Assembly: GCF_003610895.1 (NCBI RefSeq)
Contig: NZ_MCAS01000037.1
Coordinates: 1 to 64,000 of the forward strand
Origin: Paraburkholderia fungorum
GTDB lineage: Bacteria > Pseudomonadota > Gammaproteobacteria > Burkholderiales > Burkholderiaceae
Length of the DNA: 64,000 nucleotides
Reading direction: 5' to 3'
Under the pieces are notes generated by a model. It did no database searches. It had not been told where the DNA came from and worked only from the letters and a program-made list of their open reading frames with translations. The position numbers and the translations under genes were made by a program. Shown one piece after another: positions 18,532 through 26,036 of the stretch (its first letter is position 1; the number at the start of each line of letters is the position of its first letter).

Positions 18532-19934
18532 GCGTCCGTCTCCTCGGGCTTCCTGGCAGGCGGGCTGCCAGACTGTGCGAGTTCACGGTTCACATCCGTC
18601 ATCAGTCTATTGATGAGAGCCGCTGCGGTCATGACGGAGCCGCTCTGAGAAGAGTCATTGTCGCTGTCAAGCGCAAGAATTGACTGCACGACCGTCGGGA
18701 GTTCGAGCCAATCGCTGAACCACCTGATACGACCGAGAGTGAACGTACCGGAGCGCCGCGCGCGACGTACCGCCTCGAGCATCGGTTGCTGCAACAGGAG
18801 CGCCTGATGAGCGTATGCGAAGAACTGTGCCTTCGACAGCTCGACCTTGCCGCCAGTTGCCCACGTTCCGGCAACGAAGGCTCCGACCTTTAACGCAAGC
18901 TCAACCCGGCCGAGACTCACGGCATGGAGCGCAGCGGAGAACCACGGCGACTGCGTTGCGCCTGCAGCACGGAAGTATTTCAGCCAGACTGTGCTGGATG
19001 TATGCGCCCACTTGGTAGAGTTAAGTGAGAATGGTTCGATGCAGTAGACGCCGCGAGATGTCAGCGCGGCTTCAGCGTCGCCTTGCTCGAGAAGGTTAAT
19101 TGCGGCCCCGGGTGTTGCGACGATGACGAACGGGATACCCGTCGCCGCTGCAATCTGTCCCAGCATCGACCACATGCCGGCGGCTGTCCGAGCTTTAGAC
19201 ATGTGATTCGACACAGGGCCGACGATGACCATTCCGACATTCAGCGATAGAAGCAGCGACTGCACCGCCGTGCCGACTTCATCTTCTCGTATGGCCTTCA
19301 ACGCGTGGCTTACGTCAAAGATGGGTGAGACCTGCTTCACGAGCGTACGGCCAAACTTAGCGGGGTTGCCGTCCGGTGGAAAGGGAACGGCGATAGTGTC
19401 CATTCGAGCGAACCGAATGCCTTTGGGTCGCCCCTCAAGCGGAACCTCGAAGAGCATGTTCTCTGTTTGAAAGACACGCTGACATGCGTTGATAAGTGCA
19501 TGCTGGCCGATGCCGTTTGGGACGACGACCAGATGGACTTTAGTCGACACCTTGGGGAGGGCCACGTCCGAGGCAAGCACCGAGTGCCCATGCGTGTCTC
19601 GCCGATGGTTGATGAATCGGTGTGCCGCAATTACCTTGGAGCGATACGCTGGATTGGAAAGGTCACGCTCGACGGCGCTCGCCCTTACCGACTGCGCAAC
19701 GTCCATGAAGAGACGGCGATGAACGTTCGACGGTATCAGAATGCGGTTGTCGGGCTCGATTCCACTGTCGCGCGAGAGGTCGGGAAGGAATTGAACGGCA
19801 GCGGCCGCCTCTGCACTTGTCGCAAGCGCCGGCGCGCGCGACAGCGCCGGATTTTCGCCTGGCTGCGCAAAGTACGTGAACAGCTGCAGGGGCGCCTCAA
19901 CGCTCTCGGTTGAGGTCACGATTTCGGTGCTCAT
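18528..19934 (-). CDS. TnsC/TniB-like regulator with degenerate ATPase motifs
   Basis: A 468-residue protein occupying the tnsC position as the first gene of the transposition operon, with GGGGGG before the ATG at 19934. Its central region follows the TnsC/TniB plan: a strand and P-loop position, a strand before FPPDGNPAKFGRTLVKQV, a Walker B position and a sensor-like IPFVIVATPGAAINLL. The P-loop reads VPNGIGQHAL (residues 138-147) instead of GxxGxGKT/S. The Walker B strand reads MVIVGPVSNH (235-244) with no DE pair. If it is the TnsC of this element, it cannot use ATP in the usual way. Homology to TnsC rests on position, layout and weak similarity. Confidence 0.6.
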   Translation of the reverse strand: MSTEIVTSTESVEAPLQLFTYFAQPGENPALSRAPALATSAEAAAAVQFLPDLSRDSGIEPDNRILIPSNVHRRLFMDVAQSVRASAVERDLSNPAYRSKVIAAHRFINHRRDTHGHSVLASDVALPKVSTKVHLVVVPNGIGQHALINACQRVFQTENMLFEVPLEGRPKGIRFARMDTIAVPFPPDGNPAKFGRTLVKQVSPIFDVSHALKAIREDEVGTAVQSLLLSLNVGMVIVGPVSNHMSKARTAAGMWSMLGQIAAATGIPFVIVATPGAAINLLEQGDAEAALTSRGVYCIEPFSLNSTKWAHTSSTVWLKYFRAAGATQSPWFSAALHAVSLGRVELALKVGAFVAGTWATGGKVELSKAQFFAYAHQALLLQQPMLEAVRRARRSGTFTLGRIRWFSDWLELPTVVQSILALDSDNDSSQSGSVMTAAALINRLMTDVNRELAQSGSPPARKPEETDA

Positions 19935-20229
19935 ACGAGCCCCCCATCGACGCCGAACCAGCCTTGGATGGACAACAGCGAAGGAGCACACTCAAAACCG
20001 CAGTGGCCTATGTTCGCGTCAAACACGTTGGCGCGTTCAGCGAAGCAGGTCTGATGAGACAACCGACGACGCAGGCTATCAAGGCTCAACGCATCGGGGG
20101 TGCAAGGCTCACCGCGCGACAAGTAAGCGCGGCCGGCGCCACGACTGAGGGGCGTGTTCATACGGGTCTCACACAAAATTAGGGGCGAGTTTTCTCCCCC
20201 CTGAGCCTGCAAAAGTGAGCAGGCAGGGG

Positions 20230-20271
20230 TTGACAACACGAACCCAATGTGAGAGATTACGCGCGCGTAAT
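20230..20271 (+). promoter_or_regulatory. Candidate promoter with overlapping perfect palindrome
   Basis: A consensus -35 box TTGACA at 20230-20235 is followed at normal spacing by a weak -10 region (GAGATTA, about 20253-20259). A perfect 16-base palindrome, ATTACGCGCGCGTAAT, covers 20256-20271, where a repressor would block polymerase. It faces right, away from the transposition operon that starts at 19934. Only a structured non-coding segment and a terminator follow it. Confidence 0.4.
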
Positions 20272-20345
20272 GTTGCGGCGGGGCTCTGTTGGGTCCGCCG
20301 GAAGCGGGGCGAAGAGACTCGAACTCTCTTCGCCCCGTTTTTATT
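20262..20345 (+). ncRNA. Candidate small RNA of about 80 nt
   Basis: Between the TTGACA promoter and a strong intrinsic terminator there is no open reading frame but two clear stem-loops. The first is CGGCGG (20276-20281) with CCGCCG (20295-20300). The second is the terminator at 20305-20337. A transcript starting near 20262-20265 would be about 80 nt and end in U residues, the form of a bacterial small RNA. It could also be a short leader fragment left from a lost gene. No family match was recognised. Confidence 0.35.
20305..20344 (+). terminator. Strong rho-independent terminator
   Basis: A perfect 13-base-pair stem, CGGGGCGAAGAGA at 20305-20317 with TCTCTTCGCCCCG at 20325-20337, has a seven-base loop and is followed by TTTTTATTT. 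It terminates rightward transcription from the promoter at 20230. Confidence 0.85.
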
Positions 20346-20455
20346 TGTAACGTTGAATCAGCGTTACGACCTCCAAAATCCTGAAATGGTGGCGCCCCAT
20401 TTCCTTTCCTGCGAAAGGTAGCTGGCGCCGGTGGCGCCTTGCCCGGGACCGTCAG

Positions 20456-20484
20456 TTGACAAATCGGCTATTAAACGGTAAATT
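20456..20484 (+). promoter_or_regulatory. Strong sigma-70-type promoter upstream of the DUF6471-like gene
   Basis: TTGACA at 20456-20461, a 17-base spacer and TAAATT at 20479-20484. Downstream is a long leader to the gene at 20833 with a hairpin CTCGCACA (20510-20517) / TGTGCGAG (20526-20533). The hairpin could be regulatory. No other rightward gene lies in between. Confidence 0.5.
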
Positions 20485-20761
20485 AGCCGCACATTGTACC
20501 GTCAGAGACCTCGCACAGCAACATTTGTGCGAGATTGCGCACGCCTGTAGCGTTTAGACGCCATAACTGACTCCCCCGGTTGTTCTGTTTTTCTTCCCCT
20601 CGTTCGTACCAGCGCCCGCTGTTGCCGATACCGAACATCTTCTTGGTCTTCAGGTCAGTTCGCTCGCTCGTTTTCTCGTTCTTGTTGAAGAGCCAGGGCA
20701 CAGTACAATCGTCCACAGACACCTTTCTTTTTCCGCCACTCGCCGTATTGATGTTGCTCAA
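20483..20761 (-). CDS. Possible small hypothetical protein
   Basis: A 92-codon frame on the minus strand whose codon use looks coding (for example the run RTDLKTKKMFGIGNSGRWYE). Its only start is a TTG at 20761 with no ribosome site, and it lies opposite the leader of the next gene. It may be a remnant whose start was lost. Not recognised. Confidence 0.25.
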   Translation of the reverse strand: MSNINTASGGKRKVSVDDCTVPWLFNKNEKTSERTDLKTKKMFGIGNSGRWYERGEEKQNNRGSQLWRLNATGVRNLAQMLLCEVSDGTMCG

Positions 20762-20832
20762 TACGAAGTGAGATTTGGCGACTTTTACTTCAGTTTAGTT
20801 TAGTCCGGCATCGCACGATTGCAAGGAGCCTT

Positions 20833-21348
20833 GTGAGCCACGTCGACACCTGTTGGGCGGATATGGCCGCGCGAATAGTGCGCGTCATTCTGGCGCGAAA
20901 GGGGATGGGATATGCCGAACTCGCAACGGCGCTACAGGCCGTCGATGTCAGTGAGAGCGAGCGGTCACTGGCGCTTCGCGTGACGCGTGGTCGGGTGAAG
21001 CTGTCTATGTTGCTTCAGATTCTGCATGTCACGCACTCCGTGATACCCCAACTTTGGCTCGATGCTTTTTCCCGGTCCGATAGCTGGCAGGCCCGTGCCA
21101 CAGCGGTTCTCGAAGCTGAACTATCTCGACATCCCACCGTGTCGGTCGATGACCTCGCACAGCGCATGGTGCAACTCGGCGCCAGTCTGAGCGAGAAGAC
21201 GCTGGCCTCGCACATCGACCAAGGCAACATCTCCCTGCCTGAATTCCTCCAAAGCATTCTCGCGCTCGGCAGCTCGAGCCTTGACCTCTACATTGATTAC
21301 CGCGACCTGATTGCGGTCGGTCGCTCCGCCGCTACTGAACGCTCGTAG
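20833..21348 (+). CDS. DUF6471-like protein with two copies of the domain
   Basis: A 171-residue protein starting at GTG 20833 behind AAGGAG. Two related units of about 65 residues are visible: the first from RIVRVILARKGMGYAELATA to VKLSMLLQIL, the second from AVLEAELSRHPTVSVDDLAQ to ISLPEFLQSIL. Each looks like a small HTH-type fold (helix, turn with a glycine, RG/QG, then a hydrophobic helix), as in proteins labelled DUF6471. Such proteins occur on mobile DNA and may bind DNA. It has its own strong promoter 350 bases upstream. Function unknown. Confidence 0.55.
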   Translation: MSHVDTCWADMAARIVRVILARKGMGYAELATALQAVDVSESERSLALRVTRGRVKLSMLLQILHVTHSVIPQLWLDAFSRSDSWQARATAVLEAELSRHPTVSVDDLAQRMVQLGASLSEKTLASHIDQGNISLPEFLQSILALGSSSLDLYIDYRDLIAVGRSAATERS

Positions 21349-21786
21349 GAGCGTCTCACAACCATTTTCTTGCCATCGCGATTTTCTTTCCTAAAATAAA
21401 AACGGACGCATTTGAATCTCTTTTTTTGCCATCCTTGGTCGCCTGCCGGCCGGACAAGTTCGTGTCGAGCGGTCTGGCTAAGTTGAGGTCGCAGAGGTTG
21501 CCGCGCTGGGTCATATGCGTATCAGTCGGGGTGGAGTTGAGTTTCGGGCACTTGCGCGCGGAGACTGTCATTGTCGACGTCAGCACGCGGCCAGTTTGTC
21601 GGACGTCGACTGCAACCGGTGTGACGATTCCACAGTCAGTACGCTCTCTGGGGTTTCGATGCGAGTCACCGTCTGTTCTGAAGGTGCCCAGCGGATGGCC
21701 GAAATATCTCCGAGCGTTGGTGCGCCGAAGTCTGTATAGCGCGCACAAACCTACGTCTCAACCGGTGTGTTCGTGGAGGGAAAGAC
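21349..21786. other. Intergenic region, nothing convincing
   Basis: Open frames exist on both strands but have no ribosome sites and no protein-like composition. An A/T-rich patch at about 21356-21430 follows the upstream gene and may contain its end signals. No repeats were seen. Confidence 0.3.
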
Positions 21787-22053
21787 ATGACAACGCCAGC
21801 GGAACGCACGAAAGCTGTGGTCGATGCACGGAATTTTCTGCAACTGCTTAGCAATGCAGAAGAGGTCACGATTCGCGGTCTGGTGCAATCAGTCGCGATT
21901 GGTCTGCTGAGGCACTACCCATTGGATGTCGAGCTGGACGCGTCAGCGAGCGCACTTCCGGAAATCTGGGCCCGCCCCACTGCAGAACGACTCGGCGAAC
22001 TTACAGCACGCGCTCGCGTCGCTCCGTTGTTCGCGGCAAGGACTGACGAATAG
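21787..22053 (+). CDS. BPSL0761 family protein
   Basis: An 88-residue protein matching the small Burkholderiales family called BPSL0761. It has the N-terminus TTPAERTKAVVDARNFLQLL followed by the segment IGLLRHYPLD. GGAGGGAAAG precedes the ATG. The family is common on prophages and islands and has no known function. It is probably cotranscribed with the next gene, which starts 20 bases after the stop. Confidence 0.7.
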   Translation: MTTPAERTKAVVDARNFLQLLSNAEEVTIRGLVQSVAIGLLRHYPLDVELDASASALPEIWARPTAERLGELTARARVAPLFAARTDE

Positions 22054-22073
22054 CTGTTCGAGCGAGGTTAACC

Positions 22074-22697
22074 ATGCCGCCCCGTCAAAGCAACCCGACA
22101 AGTGACTCGCCGTCTGAGGATTCCCACGTATTAGAGCTTCTGCGAAGCGCCGCGGTCGCCGTGACCCTGTTCGACCCAATTGGAGCTCGAGCGCTTCTTA
22201 AAATTCCAGACGCCGAACTCGGGAGACGGTTCAAACGTGCGCTTGTGAGAGTTGCGGGGCTAGCCACAGTGTTGAACGTAGAACAACGTTCGATTCGTGA
22301 AGAAAGTGCGCAACGGCGGATAGAGCGTGGTGCGAATCAAGGAGAATCGACGCCGGCACGCCTAGTTGCCAACGCAAGATTAGTACACTTCTCTCATTTC
22401 TGTGCCGTCATCGGATTCACCCCTCAACGGGTCAATAAAGAAGTCGCTGCTCAGCGCATCTTCAGTGTCGACATCGACGATGAAGCGTATTTCCCCGCAT
22501 TCTTCCTGGTTGAGCAAATTCGACGAAAGGACCTAGCGAAGGTTGTGCGAAAGCTCGGTGATTTGACAGGCTGGGACAAGTGGGGCTTCTTCACAATGCC
22601 CAATAGCTCGCTGGATGACCTGACGCCGTTGCAAGCGCTCTTCTATGGCGACGGTAAGGAAGTGTTGCGCGTCGCTGCGAAATTCGCCAAGCAATGA
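22074..22697 (+). CDS. MbcA/ParS/Xre-type antitoxin-like domain protein
   Basis: A 207-residue protein. Its C-terminus, KWGFFTMPNSSLDDLTPLQA then LFYGDGKEVLRVAAKFAKQ, resembles the toxin-binding domain of MbcA/ParS/Xre antitoxins (W..P...L.G.TP..AL). The N-terminal half has a segment (FCAVIGFTPQRVNKEVAAQR) that could be a helix-turn-helix. No RES-domain toxin is adjacent, so a toxin-antitoxin role is unproven. Its stop overlaps the ATG of the next frame (22694) by four bases. Confidence 0.45.
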   Translation: MPPRQSNPTSDSPSEDSHVLELLRSAAVAVTLFDPIGARALLKIPDAELGRRFKRALVRVAGLATVLNVEQRSIREESAQRRIERGANQGESTPARLVANARLVHFSHFCAVIGFTPQRVNKEVAAQRIFSVDIDDEAYFPAFFLVEQIRRKDLAKVVRKLGDLTGWDKWGFFTMPNSSLDDLTPLQALFYGDGKEVLRVAAKFAKQ

Positions 22698-23131
22698 GGA
22701 ATGTGTCGTCGGCAATTGGCCGCGACACCTTAACCCCGACAGAGGTAATGGAAGCAATCTGGCAGTTCGCTCTCAAGTATCTGGCATTTCTGGTCGTGCC
22801 GGCATGCGGCTTCGTACTCAGCTTGGTTATCCTGCGCATCAAAAGGCGGTACGTGAAGGAAGGCGTTTTGTTTTGGCGCTCGTCTTCCGGGGAGCACGTT
22901 CACCATCCCTCAGAAACAGGAAGTGGCGAGATGAGCACGAACAACGGCATTGACCTCGATATTGCGCTTCGCAAGTTCCACGAATTAGGCTTGGAGGACG
23001 GCGATTTAGGATATGCCTACTGGTATGAAGTCGGGCAGCTCCTGAAACGAGCGGCTGGCATGCAAGCGCAAATCGACGCTCTCAGCAAAGAGCTGGAGAA
23101 ATTGCGCGCCGCGCGACCGTCGGCGAATTAA
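22694..23131 (+). CDS. Small membrane protein with C-terminal coiled coil
   Basis: A 145-residue frame with one membrane segment ending in basic residues (FLVVPACGFVLSLVILRIKR followed by RYV) and a C-terminal coiled-coil-like helix (MQAQIDALSKELEKLRAA). The ATG at 22694 is coupled to the previous stop. The Met at 22748 gives an N-terminus of exactly the same length as the paralogous peptide at 25304, so it is a serious alternative. An internal ATG at 22931 could encode the soluble half alone. The downstream HTH gene at 23218 recreates the same pair as at 25304-25661. Function unknown. Confidence 0.5.
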   Translation: MRNVSSAIGRDTLTPTEVMEAIWQFALKYLAFLVVPACGFVLSLVILRIKRRYVKEGVLFWRSSSGEHVHHPSETGSGEMSTNNGIDLDIALRKFHELGLEDGDLGYAYWYEVGQLLKRAAGMQAQIDALSKELEKLRAARPSAN

Positions 23132-23217
23132 AGCCAACGCGACGCTAGGCGGTCAGGGGCTCGCACAGTTGAAATCGGGCGAGTTCGGATGGTTGTTTTA
23201 CAGGAAGGTTAGCCACA

Positions 23218-23463
23218 ATGTCGAGGAACACGAAAATCTCGCGGCCAACGGAAGCCGATGATTTTATGTCCACAGCCGACGCGGCCAAACTGCTATTCGT
23301 TTCTCGTCCACATGTCGTGAAGCTGCTTGAACAAGGAAAACTGAAGCTACACCACACGACTCGGAACAACCGGTTCCTGACGAAGGCCTCAGTGCTGGCT
23401 TATCAGGCGTACCTGGATGCTGCGGCGAAAGCCTACCAAGCTTCGGCAGTTGAGAACGAATAA
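23218..23463 (+). CDS. Excisionase-type helix-turn-helix protein (antitoxin-like)
   Basis: An 81-residue MerR/excisionase-fold protein: MSTADAAKLLFVSRPHVVKL then LEQGKLKLHHTTRNNRFLTK and a C-terminal helix. Such single-domain HTH proteins serve as excisionases, repressors or antitoxins next to small toxin genes. It lies 86 bases downstream of the one-helix membrane protein. A paralogue sits at 25449 behind a paralogous membrane peptide. AGGAAGG lies 11-17 bases before the ATG, a rather long spacing. Confidence 0.65.
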   Translation: MSRNTKISRPTEADDFMSTADAAKLLFVSRPHVVKLLEQGKLKLHHTTRNNRFLTKASVLAYQAYLDAAAKAYQASAVENE

Positions 23464-23502
23464 GCTGAATCTAATAGAGCGTAGCGGTGTCCGAATCGCA
23501 AG

Positions 23503-23610
23503 ATGAAAATCTTCACGTGGGCGGGCGATAAATATGGAGGCCGTACGATAGTCCATTCAGGCAACTACCGCCGCGATGGAGTGGCGCCAGACGCGAGGCG
23601 GCTTCCATGA
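23503..23610 (+). CDS. Short open frame coupled to the Bles03-like gene
   Basis: A 35-codon frame (MKIFTWAGDKYGGRTIVHSG...) whose TGA overlaps the ATG of the next gene as ATGA. It may be a leader peptide that couples translation, or the start of a longer protein lost by frameshift. Not recognised. Confidence 0.3.
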   Translation: MKIFTWAGDKYGGRTIVHSGNYRRDGVAPDARRLP

Positions 23611-24032
23611 AGGAGGGAATTGATGCGGAAGAGCGATTGTTCAGGAAATCGGACAAGCCTTCTGAGGACATGAGTTGCATGTGGCACTACAAGAAATCCC
23701 CGAGCCACAATGACTTTGCCTCTGCAGATGCGGCAGGGAAATGGTGCATCTTTGTAAGCTGCGCCGAAGTGGACGAGGAATGGAGAAAAATTCGAGGCGC
23801 TATCGAGAATGACCAGCTAATGTGTGCCAAGGTGTCCACCGCCCTGCGCAGCATGAGCCGCGATGGCCACGTCATCTGCGTCTACACGCCTGACTGGGCT
23901 GATATTCAGGACCTCATGCGCACCCGCGAAGTGTTGCGGTCACTGGGCTTCGTGAAGGAACTCGGCTACAAGCGTGACGTTGATACTCGAAGCGGGAAAT
24001 ACGGCCTCGGTGAGTGGCACTTGCGCGCGTAG
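23607..24032 (+). CDS. Bles03-like putative phosphothreonine-lyase-domain protein
   Basis: A 141-residue protein resembling the Bles03/DUF1917 family, annotated elsewhere as a putative phosphothreonine lyase domain. The family layout is visible: MWHYKKSP, GKWCIFVSCAEVDEEWRKIR, CAKVSTALRS, VICVYTPDWADIQDLMRTRE and GYKRDVDTRSGKY. It has no signal peptide. It is 31 bases upstream of the Sir2 gene on the same strand, suggesting a pair acting on protein or nucleotide modification. The chemistry of bacterial members is unproven. Confidence 0.6.
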   Translation: MKEGIDAEERLFRKSDKPSEDMSCMWHYKKSPSHNDFASADAAGKWCIFVSCAEVDEEWRKIRGAIENDQLMCAKVSTALRSMSRDGHVICVYTPDWADIQDLMRTREVLRSLGFVKELGYKRDVDTRSGKYGLGEWHLRA

Positions 24033-24063
24033 CCAGCCGTCGCAACCCAATTGAGGAGCATAG

Positions 24064-24888
24064 GTGTCCCATTCGCAAGAGGAAAATCTGGAGAAAGCTG
24101 CTGGCTGGCTACGAGAAGCCGACGGGCTGCTCATCACTGCGGGCGCCGGGATGGGCGTCGATTCGGGCCTTCCTGACTTCCGTGGCCGAGAAGGCTTCTG
24201 GCGCGCCTATCCAGCGCTCCGGCAGCAAGGCCTCTCGTTCGAGGACATGGCAAATCCAGCCAGGTTTGCGGAGCATCCGGAGCTTGTATGGGGTTTTTAC
24301 GGACACCGCCTGAAGCTTTACCGTGAGACCGTCCCGCACGAGGGCTTCGCGATTTTGCGGAGATGGGCGGACCGCATGCCGCGTGGTGCATTCGTGTTCA
24401 CGAGCAATGTTGACGGGCAGTTCCAAAAGGCGCGGTTTCCCGAAGACCGGGTCCACGAATGCCATGGGTCTATCCACGCACTTCAATGCCTAAATGTCTG
24501 CTCGAACGATACGTGGCCGGCCGAAAAATTTCACCCGCTCGTGAATGGGAAGACATCTAAGTTGGTGAGCCCGATGCCGCGTTGTCCACGTTGCGGCGCT
24601 CTCGCGCGTCCAAACATCCTGATGTTCGGAGACTGGGCGTGGATTGATGTGCCATACGAAAAGCAACGGGAGCGCCTGGAGGCCTGGATTGCAACCGTTC
24701 CACGGCTGGTTGTCGTGGAACTCGGCGCAGGCAAAACATTGCCCACAGTGCGGCGCTTCAGCGAGCGAAACGCGCATCAACGGCTCATTCGAATAAATGT
24801 TCGGGAGCCGGACGCAAACCCGTTGCATGGTGTTGGATTCGGTAAGGGAGCCGCTGAAACCCTCAAACAACTCGATGCACTCTTGTAG
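24064..24888 (+). CDS. Sir2 family NAD-dependent deacylase / ADP-ribosyltransferase-like protein
   Basis: A 274-residue sirtuin. The NAD-binding motif GAGMGVDSGLPDFRG is at residues 27-41. FTSNVDGQFQKA matches the TQNVDGL box, and CHGSIHALQC contains the catalytic His. The zinc site is intact (CLNVC, then CPRCGALARPNILMFGD). It starts at GTG 24064. Divergent sirtuins on mobile DNA may act in NAD depletion during defence or in protein modification. The intact zinc site makes a deacylase the default prediction. The neighbour is the Bles03-like gene. Confidence 0.85.
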   Translation: MSHSQEENLEKAAGWLREADGLLITAGAGMGVDSGLPDFRGREGFWRAYPALRQQGLSFEDMANPARFAEHPELVWGFYGHRLKLYRETVPHEGFAILRRWADRMPRGAFVFTSNVDGQFQKARFPEDRVHECHGSIHALQCLNVCSNDTWPAEKFHPLVNGKTSKLVSPMPRCPRCGALARPNILMFGDWAWIDVPYEKQRERLEAWIATVPRLVVVELGAGKTLPTVRRFSERNAHQRLIRINVREPDANPLHGVGFGKGAAETLKQLDALL

Positions 24889-24947
24889 GTTGCGCCCAAG
24901 AAGACCGAGGCTGGGCACAGCCGTTAGTAAGCGATGTTCACACGATT

Positions 24948-25139
24948 CTAGCCCATGGCAAGAACCTCTTCGTTGTCGATGGGCAGACGAGCTTCTCTCG
25001 CGGTAGCAATAGCTCCATAGGCGTCGACAAAGCTACCGACGTGAACGCTGAGAGCCCTTCGGTCCGCCGTCAGCGCATACCGTTGCACCGGTTGAATGGA
25101 AAGGACAATAACGAGGAGAACGACGACGACGTGACGCAT
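24948..25139 (-). CDS. Small secreted or membrane-anchored peptide
   Basis: A 63-residue frame starting at 25139 behind GGAGG with six-base spacing. The N-terminus MRHVVVVLLVIVLSIQPVQR is a signal peptide or single membrane helix; the rest is short and polar. It is on the strand opposite its neighbours, with no partner. Not recognised. Confidence 0.45.
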   Translation of the reverse strand: MRHVVVVLLVIVLSIQPVQRYALTADRRALSVHVGSFVDAYGAIATAREARLPIDNEEVLAMG

Positions 25140-25303
25140 GAGCAACCTCCGTTGCTTAGTTGAGTTGTCGTCTGTTTATGAATTTGATTTTATCCGCGCA
25201 GCCATAGCCCCTCTCCGGATATGCCGTGTGTGTCCAGATGGAAGCCCCTTTTGAGTCGGTGCCATAATCTCAGCGTGGGTAGACTGCTTAAGGTCGAGAT
25301 GCC

Positions 25304-25447
25304 ATGACGAGTTTTCTGGACGTCGCCATCCATAAAGCGCTGCCGCTGCACGTGCCGGCAATCGGGTTCGTGCTATCTCTGGCTGTGATTCGTATTAAGC
25401 GGCGCTATGTCCAATCTTCTAGCGATATGGCTGCCCAGGAGATTTGA
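25304..25447 (+). CDS. One-helix membrane peptide paired with an HTH gene
   Basis: A 47-residue peptide whose core AIGFVLSLAVIRIKRRYV closely matches ACGFVLSLVILRIKRRYV of the 22694 protein. It has one transmembrane segment capped by basic residues, the shape of small type I toxins or phage-like membrane peptides. The HTH gene starts one base after its stop, so the two are translationally coupled. It is too short for most gene callers. Confidence 0.5.
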   Translation: MTSFLDVAIHKALPLHVPAIGFVLSLAVIRIKRRYVQSSSDMAAQEI

Positions 25448-25448
25448 T

Positions 25449-25661
25449 ATGAACATCAATGAGGCTGCCAGGTATCTCTTCGTAAGCCTCCCTCATGTGA
25501 GACGCCTGCTTGAACGTGGTGACATAACTGGCACGCTCACTGAGCAAGGGGGCTATGTCATCGATGATGCATCGGTCGAGAAATATGCAAAGGAAAGGAA
25601 GAGCGCTGCCAGCGCGTATTTCGACTCGCAAACCGAAGACAGCGACCCTCTCGGACTATGA
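25449..25661 (+). CDS. Excisionase-type HTH protein, second copy
   Basis: A 70-residue HTH protein: MNINEAARYLFVSLPHVRRL then LERGDITGTLTEQGGYVIDD, paralogous to the protein at 23218 (both have a VS.PHV..LLE.G core). CAGGAG about 11 bases before the ATG lies inside the preceding gene. Probable role is repressor, antitoxin or excisionase for the membrane-peptide module. Confidence 0.6.
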   Translation: MNINEAARYLFVSLPHVRRLLERGDITGTLTEQGGYVIDDASVEKYAKERKSAASAYFDSQTEDSDPLGL

Positions 25662-26036
25662 GCCTGAACTCGCTATCCCACGCCAACGAGGGACCTCTCG
25701 AGGTCCTCCATGCCACGCACCGTGAATAATTCACTAGCGCGAGCGGCTGGACAAGTATCTATTGCCTGAGACGCTGGAGATTGACTCCAGCCGTCTTCAG
25801 CACAGCATCAATTGCAGTCAATTCCTGGCCAAAATCGCGCGCTCACTCTTTTCCATTGCAGCGCCGGGAGGGCTCACCGGCAACGACCGCCGCATGACTC
25901 TCGATTCCAACCACCGTTTCGCGCGAAACACGCGCTATGTCTGGCAATAACTCCGTAAGCTCCTACGGCACATGGTGCTCCGGGAACTCAACGGGTTATT
26001 GGTGCGGACAACCTGCTCAAACGAGCTCGCCCCCGA
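25662..26036. other. Non-coding or decayed region upstream of the palindrome
   Basis: About 375 bases without a convincing gene. The last part contains GACAACCTGCTCAAA (about 26007-26021), a degenerate copy of the unit that builds the palindrome at 26037. This suggests an array of binding sites. Confidence 0.3.

Noticed and set aside
20305..20337. tRNA or tRNA fragment as insertion site
   Set aside because: The stem is a 13-bp terminator hairpin followed by T residues; no cloverleaf or anticodon arm can be built.
20461..20490. Inverted copy of the TnsB-type repeats
   Set aside because: CTATTAAACGGTAAATTAGC can be aligned with the end repeats only by adding gaps, and it coincides with a good promoter.
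21356..21851. Hypothetical genes on either strand
   Set aside because: Both frames lack ribosome sites, have poor codon use and overlap each other.
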